NCBI GenBank assembly: GCA_905221605.1
Contig: CAJNDS010002575.1
Location: 130,432-194,431 of the forward strand
From: Symbiodinium natans
Taxonomy: Eukaryota; Sar; Dinophyceae; Suessiales; Symbiodiniaceae
Length of the DNA: 64,000 nt
Direction: 5' to 3'
Shown here: positions 23,929 through 35,056 of the stretch, in pieces
How the letters are laid out: each line of letters begins with the position of its first letter
How positions within the stretch are numbered: the first letter of the stretch is position 1
Notes under the pieces: generated by a model
What the model was told of the DNA's origin: nothing
What the model saw: only the letters and a program-made list of their open reading frames with translations
Databases searched by the model: none
Program-made: the position numbers and the translations under genes

Positions 23929-26163
23929 TCAGGACTTCTGGGTCTTCTTCTCGCTATGGCTTGGGCCCCTGTGGCCATCCCAGCACGGCTGCAAGGCCTC
24001 AGGAAGAAGTCGGCCGCTCTGGCAGGAAGTCTCGAGGAGCTCGGTCTGCTCCGAGTCAGGCATCCTGGCTTACGAATCGCGCGAACTAAAACGGCTCCGT
24101 GCAAAGAGTAAGCGGCGTTTAGAGACTACGTACTCGCGAGACTACTGCTTGACGCCAGCTTGCAACTTGATTTTCCGTCTGGGAAACAGCCCAAGAGCGG
24201 TCAAGCAAGGCTATTGGCAAGAGGTTCAGCCTCCTTGGCAATATCCACCTCAACTCCAAAGGCAGCAAGGACTGCAGCCTAGGCAGCAAGATCTGAGGAT
24301 GCCACAAATAGTCGCCCTGGCCATCTCCGTGCTCCAGATCAGCACAGTCTTCGCCCAAAAGCATTACATAGAGTGTCACGCCAAAGCTGTACCTGCGCAT
24401 GCCGTTGATGCAAGAATCCAAAAGTCTGCGTGCTCGAGAGCACGCGTCTGTCTTGAAAGGATCGAAACGCGCATCTCGCAAAGGTCCTTGGGAGCATTCA
24501 CGTGAATCCGAATGCTTTTGGCATGAAGTTTTCCTGCACCGCAATCTCCATCAGGGGCCCGTACCCTGCTCGATCGTCGACATCTCACTGTCTGACTCCT
24601 CGCCCAATACCAGCTCAGGAGCCAGGAACCTGCCAAGGGTGTGGAAGCACGGAACGCACGCGCCCCCACTCCTGCCACTGCTGCCGAGCAGAGGCGCTAC
24701 TTCCCGCCTGGGCGTGCCTGCTATCGGCATGGAGTAGTTGGCCTTCAGTAGGCTCTACAACTCACCAAACGTTGCTGCTTGTTAACATGCGCACAGCCCA
24801 CCAGCCTAAAAACTCTCGTCTCAAGCCCTCCCGCATTCTGAACAGAGGCGCATGAAGATCATGAAGCCGCAGGATCCGCAAATGCAATTTTGTTGCAGCT
24901 AAGTCTCGCTGAAGAAGTTGCCCCCCACATAGAGAGCGAGCCCGAAATCTGCTAGCTTCGCCTGGCACGCTGTTAGGGAAGCCACGGGAAGCGATGAAAA
25001 AGCCATGGGAAGCCATGGGAAGTTATGGGAAGCCACACCCAAAGTCTTGGCACCTCATCTTGCGCGGAAAGGAGTACGTTCTCCGGCTTTACATCCCGGT
25101 AGATGATTCCCAGAACCTGTGACTTGTGACGTTGCAGATGTTGCCGCTCTGCTTTCCTGTGGGTTGGGATTTCACGGACTTTCGCGCCCTGGACCAGGCC
25201 TCGTGAAGGTGAACCAAGGCCAGAAGCACTTGGCCCGCATACCTCGCAGCGCCTTGGCAGTGTCCAAGCGTCTCAAGCAAGCTGAGCCAAGTTCAACGCT
25301 GCCAAAAGCCGAAGTCGCTAAAAGAACTTGAGGCCGGCGCGGGTCACGGGCAAGCCCATGCGCCGGCCGCCCTCTTCGGTGTTGCACAAGAGCTGGTTGA
25401 GGTCCCCTTTGGGACAGAGCTCAAGGAGCAAGGCGTAGTAGTGAGGCGTCTGGAAGGCCTGCTCTAATCGCACGATGAAGGGATGCCCTGTCCTTCTAAG
25501 GGCTACCACCTCCGAATAGGCTTGCCAATCGAGATTGCGTTTGGACTGCAGCTTCATGGCAAAGCGGCGCGGCTCCAGGGGCAGATCGCTTGGAAACCTT
25601 GCAGCTACCGACAGTCTTGGCCGTATGAAGCCAGATCTGCTCGGAGATGCGATTAGGCCTCCATCGTCTAGCTCCACCTCGATCACTGTGCCCGAGGCCC
25701 CCTGGCCCAGCTCCCGCACTCGCCGCAAGGACTGCAACCATGCGGCCACTGGCGCCACACGGAGGAATGCCCGCCCAAAAGCGCCTGCACCGTGGCCAAA
25801 AACGAGTGCACTCACGGAGTGCAGCTCATGCAGTTGGGGGACATCTTCCTCCAAAGCATTCGGAAAGAGCCGCAGCAGGTGCCGGCTCATGGCCAAGTGG
25901 GTCCTCACATTGCGCCACCTGCCCGACCCCTGCTGCTCGTCGGCGTTTCTCCTGGTGCCTCTGTTGGGCTCCAAAAGCAAAACCAGCCGGCGTGCCTCAT
26001 CCGGGCTAAGCCTGCGCGCAAACTTCGCGGAGGCCCGGAACAAGAAGGACGGCGATTGGGCAGGTTCGGCGGCTGACTCCACCACGACCCTGCCCGGCAA
26101 AGTCTCCGCAACTGTCAGGGCGGGCTCGTTGCGCAGTCCTGCCCCGGCCCCTCCAACACCCAA
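23929..26163 (-). CDS. Protein kinase, AGC-like, about 7 exons
   Basis: The first long exon (26,163-about 25,330) has a 150-residue N-terminal extension, then a Gly-rich loop (ELGQGASGTVIEVEL), the ATP-binding Lys in FAMK and a hinge (LLLELCPKGDL). Later exons give RYAGQVLLALVHLHE (about 25,202-25,245), YRDVKPENVLL (25,065-25,111), AKLADFGLALYVGG (about 24,920-24,965), MPIAGTP (about 24,710-24,740), RFLAPELVLGEES (about 24,585-24,630) and YSFGVTLYVMLLGE (24,350-24,393). Joins LHE/VLGIIYRD, AQDE/AKLADFG and AGTP/RFLAPE keep frame, using GC, GT and GC donors. Catalytic Lys, YRD Asp and DFG Asp are all present, so an active Ser/Thr kinase is expected. The C-lobe after the GE motif and a possible tail ending at stop 23,929-23,931 are uncertain. 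The first exon begins without a clear ATG, so an upstream exon is likely. Confidence 0.8.
24972..25035. repeat. Intronic GGGAAGCCATGG minisatellite
   Basis: Imperfect 12-bp GGGAAGCCATGG units in the kinase intron between the YRDVKPEN and DFG exons. Confidence 0.7.
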
Positions 26164-26169
26164 CTTTCA

Positions 26170-26730
26170 ACATATTCCAACATCATCGTCTACGTCTAGG
26201 CATTTGGGAGTGTCAGAGAAGGAAAGGTACAGCTCACTAGCACGAAGACATGCAATCGCGCGAAGATGTGCTAAAGACGTGTCAGGTGAGGCCGCTGGCC
26301 GTCGCCTGGATCCGGTGCCAGGTCCAGGCCTGCAGACTGGGCCGCCAAAGCACGAAGCTCCTGCGGCACTGCATGGCACTGCATTCCATTTCGCACTCTG
26401 TGACTCTTTCACACGGGACGGATGCGTATCACTGCTGTTCACGGGTCTTGACGAGGAGCACCAATTTGGCTCGGCACTCTTACTATGTCTGTTGCGAGTT
26501 GGAATACGAGGGCGACAAACCCAATATCAGCCAACACACCGCAGTGCCTCCCGGCAGCTGTGCAGGACCTGGAAAAGACAGAAGAAGAAACCCTGAGAGA
26601 GAGAGATAGGGACCTCGAACAACCGTCTTCGGTCAGTATAAACACGATACGGCATTCGCATGGGCACGCTGTGCAAATCAAAGGCTAACATGTTGTAACA
26701 AGCTCGAAGTGAGAAAAGAAAAAGAAGGGC
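26170..26730. other. Likely upstream region of the kinase gene
   Basis: No convincing exon. It should contain the first kinase exon(s) and promoter, but no start could be chosen. A short GAGA tract lies near 26,596-26,608. Confidence 0.3.
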
Positions 26731-27153
26731 CTAGACTACGTTGTGCCTGCAGGTGAACTGGAGAGGGTCTTCAAGGAGGCTGGGCATCCGCTTCCGCTGA
26801 TAACTGGTGGGGTTTTGGTGTCCTTCTTTCTCCTGAAGAGGAGATAACCTCACTTTTGGGATGTAAGGGTTAGGGGTTCCGTGGTGCATGGTGTCTCGGC
26901 GTTCGGCAACAATGACAAGACTTGTGCCAATGGTGTCATCAATACGATGATTAAAAATTATTGGTACTCTGTGTGAGTCAAGCAGCACTGCTTTTGAAGC
27001 AATGATACTGAAGCATGGGAGCTTTACACAAGAACCTTTAGCGCTTGCAGGAATAACAGCGTCAATCCATCGTCCAATCAACAGATAGGACTCCAGGAAG
27101 GCTTCGTTTAAATGCGCAAGCCCCATGACCCGAAAAGATGAGGTTTGAAGCAC
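26731..27153 (-). CDS. Orphan ORF of 140 codons in A/T-richer DNA
   Basis: A minus-strand frame reads through 140 codons with ordinary protein-like composition (LNEAFLESYLLIGRWIDAV; TIGTSLVIVAERRDTMHHG) and ends TCRHNVV-stop. The DNA is visibly A/T-richer than its flanks, and codon and residue use differ from the Arg/Ala/Ser-rich neighbours. No domain is recognised. It could be a recent insertion, an organelle-derived fragment or a mobile-element remnant. Confidence 0.35.
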   Translation of the reverse strand: MLQTSSFRVMGLAHLNEAFLESYLLIGRWIDAVIPASAKGSCVKLPCFSIIASKAVLLDSHRVPIIFNHRIDDTIGTSLVIVAERRDTMHHGTPNPYIPKVRLSPLQEKEGHQNPTSYQRKRMPSLLEDPLQFTCRHNVV

Positions 27154-27159
27154 CCATGT

Positions 27160-28030
27160 TGCACCAATTCAAGCGGCTGGGCAAGCCAAACCCCATTGGA
27201 CATCGCGTTGCGCCTTAAGAACGGATACCCGAGAAAGTCCCTGATTCAGAAACTAACCCTCCACATCTAAGACAACGTAAAACATCATTTACAACCACCT
27301 CCAGCCACGGCCCCAAGCACATGCTCGGTGAAGGACAACCTGTGTTTGTGTGTGATGAAGTATGGCTGTTGGGCGGTCGCGCAAGGCCGCGCGAGGGCCG
27401 CTTGCCTATATGTGCTTCCGCCTGGGGTGGGCAGCGATCGACAACAAATCGTCACGACTTCGGTGGTTCACTGATGTTCACTGTACCATCCCTCAACACC
27501 CTGACCCGTGCCCTGAACTCTCAACCCCGCTTTGCTGCCAGACCTGTGCTGCACCTTGTTGGCGCACCAGAAACTCCAGCGCCTCTATGCGCAAGTTTGT
27601 ACGAAAGGGCTCGATGTTTAGACGTTGCACTGCATGCGTTCGTGACAACTCATGAAGTGTTCAGGGCTCTGGACTTAGGGCTCCAGGCTTGTAGATCTTG
27701 TAGCGTTTTGGGCAACTCAGCTGTCGCTTGTCGGCTCTCGGCGGCTCTTGTCTCTTGGCTCTTGGCAACATCAACCCACATCGACGAAGCTACTCATGAT
27801 ACCCCATGCCTCAAGCTGCAGATGCCTCACCGCGTAATGGATGCAGGTCCTGAGCTTTTACAGACTTTTGAACGCGGCGGGACAGTGCAAAGGACTCATG
27901 ATATTTTTGTGGGATGATACGGAGCCATTCAGCAGCCTCCAGGCTGAAAGCTCATCCAGAACATCACACGGGAGCATGGAAGAGGAGCTCTCATGTGACC
28001 CATTTCTGATTGAACCCTGATGATAACCAG
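27160..28030. other. Region without a clear gene
   Basis: A plus-strand frame (27,321-27,917) is open but has no recognisable features. Further ankyrin exons of the gene to the right could lie here but were not found. Confidence 0.2.
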
Positions 28031-28032
28031 AT

Positions 28033-30160
28033 CTAATCAGTGCCCGGCGTCTCGCCCTTCGAGTCGCGTACATCTACCCGGCCTCCGCAGGACATGATCA
28101 TCCGAAGCGCCTTCCAGAGAGGCTTCCAACAAGCATCTCGGGGGGCTAAGCTGCACTGAGCACTGAGTTCCATGTATGCGAACCAGCTTGCCATGCCCAC
28201 CTCGATGAAGCCCTCCTCATGGGTCCCACAATCACGTGCTTTGACAACTTGATTCCGGCTCACTTACTTAAGCTCCCTGCACGAAGCAGAGCTGAATCTG
28301 CGCTGAGTTTGCAAGCCCTGGCTAGGCTCCTTTGCTGCCAGCATCCCAGCCGTGACTTGCTCTCTATCCTTGCAGAGCCAGAAGCAAAACGTACGGCAAA
28401 ATATGCTGCGCATTGCCGGTGTACCCTGGGGCCTTCGTCGGCCCGTTGACATCCAAGGCTTCGCCCCCCAGGCCCGTGTCCAGAAGCTTTCGGACGCGAG
28501 AGATCTTGTTATTCAGAACCGCCGTGTGGAGATCGTCGCCGGTTGAAGCGATCATGGGTGTTAGCTTCAGAGCTTCGCTGAGCAGGAGCGATGCAGCAAG
28601 AGTGACGAGAATCGCCCAGCCACGCAGGTATGTCTGCAGATCCCTCCTGTCAGGGCTATCGAAGAAGAAAGCCAAACAAACTTCGGTATAAGCCTTAGCT
28701 GACCAACGGCGTCCTCTCCAGACGCTCCCCCCACCGAAACTCTGCATAAGCAGCGCCGCAGATCAGAAGAAGCTGCAGCTTCCGCCACCTGCAAGATTAG
28801 CACTTCCACTTCCGGGACACTTCGTGGACCCACACTGTCTGCACATGCAACTTGCGCCCAATGGCTTATAAAGCAATCAAGCCCTTCGAGCCCCTTCGAG
28901 CCCCTTCGAGCCCTCGAGCCCTTCGGACCCTCTCCCAGGCTCCCAGGCCCGTGCCTCCCCACAGCGAGGCTGATACGCCGCGCAGGGTAGCAGAAGCCAG
29001 GCCGATCCACGAACTTTGTCATGTCTGCGATCATGAAGCTCAGCCCCACAAAAATGTGGATTCCCCACCGTTCAGTTCGCGGCGAGTACCTCCTGAGGAT
29101 GACCAAAGTGATGAGGAAGTCGAGCGCAAACAGGGAAGCCGAAGCAATTAGACCTGGTAACCGCAGCTCGAAGCCGGACACCACCATGCAGGCCGTCAAT
29201 AGAGCGATCCTTGCGACCACTTCTGAGATGCGAAAGATGATGTGCACGGCAGGGTACAGGATCTGCAAGACACCAACACGTGAACCCCGACGCCGGAAAT
29301 CCAGATGGTAGCGTTTCGCCACGAAGGCGGAGACTACAATATCAATGTCTACAACACATATGCTGATCACCAGGAGGGCCGAGAGGATTCCAGCTGCTAG
29401 AACATAGGTTTCAAGTTCGGACTTCGGCTCGCACCACCAGATCGAGGAAGGTTTCTCGCCGAAGGCATCCACATGCAGGCAGCGCTTGGTCAAAAAGGCA
29501 TACATCGTGACAGGAACCTACGGCAGGCGTGCCAACAGCCAATGAAATCCAACAGATCTATCTCAAGACTGTGTGGGCGAGTAATAAAGGGAGCAGCAGG
29601 GCCTGGGCCTAAGAGATCCCAGTAGCCGGTGCTCGAAAACGGAAACAAGACGTTCAGAGCCTGTTTGCTACAGGCCAAAAAAGGAGAGCAGGCTGTTGCA
29701 GTTGAGTGGCGATGGAGAAGTTGGTGATGACGGCAACAGGATGCCCACGCTCGCCTCCCAGCACCGGCGTTGTCCACATGAAGTCCCGGTCGTCCAGGCT
29801 GTCAAGAACCTCGGCGCTCCGCAACTGACGGGCCCAGGCCCTCTTCACGTGGATCACCTGGCACAGACCAAGGATGAGAAAGGCCAGCAACCCGAAGAGG
29901 ATTCGGCCACCGAGCGAAGAGTTCCTCAGCCGTCGCTGAACATCAGCATCCTTCCAGGTGATATGAACTGAGAGGAGCGCCCCCAACAGTTCGAAAGGCA
30001 GCTGCCACCCGACCAGCAGTAACTTGCGATGTTCAGCGAAGAAAACAATGCAATAGACGCGGAGGATGTTGTTGGCAAGCACAGCTGACGACACCACGAG
30101 GAACCGGATGCTGCTATGCCACTGCTCAGTTTGCTGATCACGTCCTGCCAGACGGTTCAA
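28033..30160 (-). CDS. Multi-pass membrane protein with C-terminal ankyrin-like repeats
   Basis: The first frame (30,160-about 29,690, ATG at 30,160) has three hydrophobic segments (FLVVSSAVLANNILRVYCI; LPFELLGALLSVHI; ILFGLLAFLILGLCQVI). The second (29,505-about 28,960) adds about four (YVLAAGILSALLVISICVV; VLQILYPAVHIIFRI; LIASASLFALDFLITLVIL; WGIHIFVGLSFMIADM). The third, after acceptor GTCAG near 28,709, has another (GWAILVTLAASLLLSEAL) and then ankyrin-like sequence (DDLHTAVLNNKISRVRKLL). The last exon, ending at stop 28,033, completes an ankyrin pattern (CGGRVDVRDSKGETP). About eight membrane spans followed by cytosolic ankyrin repeats is the inferred layout. Exon ends are approximate and further repeats may be missed. 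No channel signature is seen, so no transport function is claimed. Confidence 0.6.
28870..28925. repeat. 10-bp minisatellite (CCCCTTCGAG)
   Basis: About five units of CCCTTCGAG(C) in a probable intron of the membrane/ankyrin gene. Confidence 0.8.
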
Positions 30161-30703
30161 CGATTCTCTTCACATCTCAATGTCTCGGAAACCTTCGGTG
30201 TAAAATCTTGGAAGACAGCGCTAGATGTCTTGGAGACCAATGTCATGACATTGGCGTAACATCTAGCTAGCCTTTCAATAGACAAGGAAACCGTCGGCAA
30301 TGCGGATTTTGGGATCATGTGCGAAAGAACGGTTAAGATGAGTGTTTTCTCCCTTGTTTACTCCCCCGTTTGGCATCCCCCGCGTAGCTCCCTGGCGAGC
30401 CTCTCGTCAACTCCGAGTCGGCCCCGGCCACGAGGCTGCGGACAGCCAGCATCTCCTTGGGTTTGGAGCTCTGCTTCGCTCTTTGAGCAAAATTCATCTT
30501 CGCATGTCTTTGCATGTCTTCGCATATTCTTGCACCTCCTTGTGTACCTTTGCATGTCTTGCATATCCTTGCATAACGTGGTCAATGCTGCTGCCAAGCT
30601 GCAGAATCCGCCGACACCATCGACCATCGTGGGGACGGTTGCGAGGACTGGACCAGCGCCTAGCCATTCTTTTTTGCATTCGTGTCATTTGCTCCCGCTA
30701 CAC

Positions 30704-30907
30704 ATGGACGACTTAGAGCAATACCACTCGTTTCTGGCCTCGCTCCGTTCTCTGAACGAGGACTGTCGGGAATCCAATGACTCCGAAACGGACATTTCGA
30801 TTCCACTGGCCCTGTTGCTGGAACGGGAGGAGGCAGCGCTGGCCGGCAAAGACATAGCGCGACATCTGTGTGCGCTTAAAACGAGACCATGGACGTTGGG
30901 CTCTTAG
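30704..30907 (+). CDS. Small acidic helical ORF or exon, plus strand
   Basis: ATG at 30,704 opens a 67-codon frame to TAG at 30,905. It encodes an Asp/Glu/Leu-rich helical peptide (MDDLEQYHSFLASLRSLNED) with protein-like composition. It may be a complete small gene or the last exon of one starting further left in the same frame (open from about 30,317). It lies head-to-head with the minus-strand membrane/ankyrin gene and is one of only two plus-strand coding candidates. A run of TTGCATGTCTTCGCAT-like short repeats precedes it at 30,490-30,585. Confidence 0.4.
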   Translation: MDDLEQYHSFLASLRSLNEDCRESNDSETDISIPLALLLEREEAALAGKDIARHLCALKTRPWTLGS

Positions 30908-31229
30908 TTGCATCTTACGCATCGGTTTCCGCATGCTTTGATGCAAAAGGATATATCTTCTTCGATATTCTGTTGAAGACGTGATGCAATGCATGCCGCT
31001 GAGACTGAGGAAGCTTTGAGCACAGCGTGGGCATGCATCACATACTTAAAAGTTGGACGCTGCCCGCACCTTTCCCGTCGTAATCCGCCGACCCCCTTTG
31101 TCGGCGTCAAGAAGCTGGACTCGTACCTTTCCCGCTGGACCCGCTAGTGCCCTTCCCCATGGACCCGCGCGGAACCCACCTCCATACTCCAACGTTTTGT
31201 GACCCATTTGGCTGTGGGTCTAAATAGGG

Positions 31230-31440
31230 GTATGTCGCGGTGTCCCGCCCCCCACCTGTGTTACATACGTATGTCGCGCCCATTTGTTTCATACGTATGT
31301 CGCGGGGTTTGTCGCGGCTGTTTCGCGCGTTGGTCTTGAAACCGAGCGCCCAATTTTTGGCTTGTCGCGGAGGCTTGTCGCGGACATGCTTGTCGCAACG
31401 AGAATGGCTTTGTTACAAGCCCTATGTCGCGGAAAGACGC
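31230..31440. repeat. TGTCGCG-rich dispersed short repeats
   Basis: TGTCGCG recurs about eight times, several within a longer CATACGTATGTCGCG unit, the last followed by a switch to C-rich low complexity. No coding support. Confidence 0.7.
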
Positions 31441-31489
31441 CCGGGGGCCAGTTACATACCTAGACTTTTGACTCGCAGCCATTTCCCTA

Positions 31490-32600
31490 CCCGCCCCCAC
31501 CCTCCCCGCCCCCGCCCTTGCCCTTCTCTTCGCGGCCCCTTCCTCCCCGCCGCCCTACCCTTGTGTTGGCTGCACCCTACCCCCCCCGTACGCCCCCCCC
31601 TACCCCCCCTCAACCCCCTTCCCCCCCCCCCCCCTCCCGACCCCCTTCCCTCCCCCCCCTTTCTTCCCTACCCCCGCCCCCGACCCTGCCTGCCTAGCCC
31701 ACCCCCCCACAGGACCGAAGTCACCGTGAAGTTTTGTGTTCGCCCCTTCCCCAACCCCCCCCCCACCCCTTCCCTGCGCCCTTCCCTACCCTGCCCCCGG
31801 CCCCCTGCACTGGAGAAGGACCAAAAACCAACCCCCCCCCCACCCCCTGCCTGCCCCCCGTACCCCCCTCAACTTCTTCCCCCCTACCCCCCTCACAGGC
31901 GGGGGGTGTGGGGGGTGTGGGGGGGGGGTAGCAGGCAAGGGGGAGGGGGGGGGGGTGGGGGGGGGTGGGGGGGGTGGGGGGCGGGGGGGTGGGGGGCGGG
32001 GGGGGGGGATGGGGCGGGGGGGGGGGGAATGGGGCTGGGGGGGGATGGGGCTCCACCCACCCCAAAGAAAAAAAAAAAAAAAACCTTTTTCGCGCCCCCT
32101 TCCCTGCCTAGCGGGCCCCCCCACAGGAGAAGGACCAAAAACAACCGAAGCGCCATTCAGGGCTGTATCGGGGGGGTAGGGTGCAGCCAACACAAAGTGG
32201 TTCCACCGCCTTCCAAACCAAAACAACAAATTCGATTATTTTGGGCAGGGCGGGGGGGAGGGGGGGGTGGGGGGGGTGGGGAGGGGGGGGGGGGGTGGGT
32301 GGTAGGGGGGGGGGGGTCGGGGGGGGGGGGGTGGGGGGGGGGGGTAGGGGGGGGGCTCACCCCCCCACCCCCACCCACCCCCCCACCCCCCCCTCCCTAC
32401 CCCCTTGCCTGTTTTGTTAGCCCCCTTTCAGAAAAAGAAACTTGTTGGCTGCACCCTTTTTCGCGCCCCCCCACCCACCCCTCCCTGCCCCCTTCCCTAC
32501 CCCCTTCGCCTGCCTAGCCGGCCCCCCCACAGGAGAAGGACCAAAAACAACCGAATTTGTTGTTTTGGAACAATTGTACTTCATCCGCAGCGCTTACCTC
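31490..32600. repeat. C-rich/G-rich low-complexity block with nested repeats
   Basis: C-rich DNA (31,490-31,900), then G-rich (31,900-32,060 and 32,250-32,360), then C-rich again. Embedded units repeat: GGAGAAGGACCAAAAACAAC near 31,815, 32,125 and 32,530; TGTTGGCTGCACCCT near 31,564 and 32,443, with an inverted copy near 32,178; and a perfect 17-bp inverted pair CCAAAACAACAAATTCG (32,218-32,234) and its complement (32,552-32,568). Long open frames here are artefacts of composition. Confidence 0.85.
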
Positions 32601-33020
32601 GGGGGTCGGCGGCAGCGGCGTCAGCCTTTAAATCGGGCAGCGCGAGGTCCCCAAGGACCGAGCATTGGCGGACCTTTTAGCCCGGGTCGTCCCGGGAATA
32701 GCCTTGCTGGCCTCTGGCCTTCTGCGAAGCAGAATTAGGCCGAACGCCAGTGCCGCCGACCTTTCGCGGCCCGGTCGGTTTTCGTGGGTTGAGGCACGAA
32801 AAATGGGACGGGCGCGGATGCCCCATGATGCCCCCCAAGGGGCGCGCATCATGAGCATCAGCGGGTTCAGCCCGGACCCCCAGGCGCGCATCAGGGGACC
32901 CCGGAGGCGCATCAGGAGCATCCCAAAGGGCGGGCATAGGACCCTAAACCCTAAACCCTAAACCCTTGACGGATCTGCTCGCCCCGCGCTTCTGGCCCAT
33001 GGGCGCAGCCCCTTAAATAT
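32601..33020. repeat. Composite dispersed repeat, copy 1
   Basis: Three blocks (32,601-32,761; 32,831-32,938; 32,974-33,020) match, in the same order, blocks of the copy at 38,880-39,480. Between the second and third blocks this copy has four CCCTAAA units (about 32,940-32,966). Confidence 0.9.
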
Positions 33021-33640
33021 GCCCTCCCGTGACAAGCAGCGGCAAGGCCACACATGCCGCAGCGTTGCATTGGTAACCCAAAGTCCGACATGCGAAGGCG
33101 AGCCGGCTTCGGCACACGATTTGCTCCTGCGTGTTCTACGATCATTCAGTCGCGAGGGTCAATCACTGACCTGACGAGTTCGTACTGAGAATGGCGTGAG
33201 CCTGGGAGAGGCTCCCACACGATTCTTTAGGCTGAGTAAAGCTGCGCTCGGTTTAGCTCCAGTACCCACTGTGCAGGGTTTTGAAAAGAAATTCAGCCAC
33301 CTGCGGAGAAGGTTGGAACGTCCCACGCGAAATTCCTGGGGAAGGGAACGCAAAACAGCCGAAGGCCAGAAGGCCTGGAGTCGTTGGACCGCCAAAGCTT
33401 GTGGAACTATCTTGCACGGGTGGTCCGGAAACATGCGCCGCCTGGAGGAGGTCTTTAGAATCAGAAGATCAGAAGGCCTGTCTGGAGCCCTTCAGCGTTA
33501 AAGCCTGAAGCGCCCTCAGCCCCAAAAGCTTAAGGCCTGAAGCCCGGGCCCCCCATAATCAAATTACTCAGCTTTTCTTGAGGACACGTTTGGGGGAGGG
33601 GGGCCCGCCTTCTGGTATCCCTCCCAACCACAACTTGTTG
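33020..33640. other. Region with no clear gene
   Basis: Short frames only. A plus-strand frame at 33,196-33,501 has mixed composition and no recognisable motif. Confidence 0.2.
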
Positions 33641-33745
33641 CCCTTAACCCTAAACCCACCACGAATCAAAAGGGAGAGAGGGGAAACCTAAACAAACCCT
33701 GAACCTAAACCCTCAACCCAATCCTAAACTCCACACCTTAAACCC
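33640..33745. repeat. Telomere-like CCCTAAA tract
   Basis: Degenerate CCCTAAA and AACCCTGAAC units interrupted by a GAGAGAGG stretch. Confidence 0.7.
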
Positions 33746-34047
33746 CGAAGCCACGATGAACATCATGAAACACGCAGGAGGGGAGGGGGTGCAGATGATG
33801 CCATTACGGGGGAAGGGGGGGGGGGGGAAGGGGGCCAGCAAATGCTGGCGCACACATTTTTCGGATTGTGGTGTTAGGGTGGTCAGGGCGCTTAGGGCTT
33901 CAGGTTCAAGCATGACTGCTCATGGATCTTGCGATTTATGGCACAAGGGAGCCATTCAGGTACAACTTCAAGCCCTCACTTCAACCTGCAGCCAGCCGTG
34001 GCCCTCAAACCTGGCCTCAACGCCTACTTGTGCCATAGCCTTTCATG

Positions 34048-35056
34048 TCAACGATCTTCCAAAGTATCAGATGTTGGCCTGCAGTGTCTGCGCTTGTCAG
34101 GTTGTTGCGTGCGGCATTCGCCATGGTGCGAAAGCAACCTTTCTCTCGCCAACAACTCGATTGGCCGGGGCTCCACTAAGGCCACTAGGCTTGCAAGCAA
34201 CGTGCAGAGGCGCTGCCTGGGAAAAAAAGGTTTATTCCCTGCATGGATGTCATCGGTGCCTGCTGTTGCAACAAGCTGGTAGGTGAGCGGGAGATGCTGG
34301 TCGGCCGGCAGGGAGTCTATGTAGAGTCTGAAGGCCAACTTGCACGGTCGACTCCAGTGAGTCACGCATAGGCCACTGCAGCAAATCGTCTTAGTCAGAG
34401 CCTGACAGCGCGGTAAGGAGTGCAAGCTTGTTGCCCTCGCCCTGGCTTATCCGAAGCAGACGTCGTCGGCGTCCAGCTTTAGCATGGGATACCGTCAGCC
34501 TTTTAGCTGCTGCACGCTAAGGCTATCTAAGCAATCTACGCCTCACTCATCAAAACAAGACCGCGGTGATGATCGCCCGAAGCACGCAAAAAGCTTCACG
34601 GATGTGATGATATTCCACTGCACAGCGGTGCTGGCATGCCAAGTAAGCACTGCCATGGGACATCCAGGTCCGCAGCAGATCCATGCCGAACATCCCGACG
34701 CGTATGGGAAGGAGCCAGGGCCGTGCAATGACAAAGGCCAAAGGGCGGCAAAGCTGGTAGGGGTTGAGTACCCCAAACTTCCAAAAACGCCGCAACAGAG
34801 GCCCATCCAACAACCAGCTGGGAGCATCTCGCGTATCGGAATGCAGGAGGGGAGCTTGGCACATGGACGTCAGGTTTGCTTGAAGCTGCTGCTGGACCAG
34901 GGTCCCAATCTCCATATCTTCCAGCGGGGCCATTCGAGAGAAGCTCGCAAAAGACTGCGGCGTTAAAGCTTCCACCAATGAACGGAGGAGGTGGCGCCGG
35001 AAGCGGCCGCAGCGCGCCCAGCACACAAGCTCTGCAGCTGCAATGCTCGGTGCCAT
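34048..35056 (-). CDS. Candidate exons of an unidentified helical protein
   Basis: Two minus-strand frames have coherent protein-like sequence: 34,550-35,056 (SLVEALTPQSFASFSRMAPL; LVQQQLQANLTSM) and 34,048-34,425 (KLAFRLYIDSLPADQHLPL; RLCTLLASLVALVEPRP). Both are Leu-rich and probably alpha-helical. They may be 3' exons of the gene at 35.8-36.8 kb, whose style is similar, but the join could not be made. The family is unknown. A helical-repeat RNA-binding protein is one possibility. Confidence 0.3.

Noticed and set aside
25535-26596. 353-codon plus-strand ORF
   Set aside because: It is mostly antisense to the kinase's first long exon, whose domain motifs fix the coding strand as minus.
31240-32517. 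425-codon plus-strand ORF rich in Pro and Gly
   Set aside because: It is a by-product of C-rich and G-rich low-complexity DNA. Several frames on both strands are open over the same interval and none has a domain.
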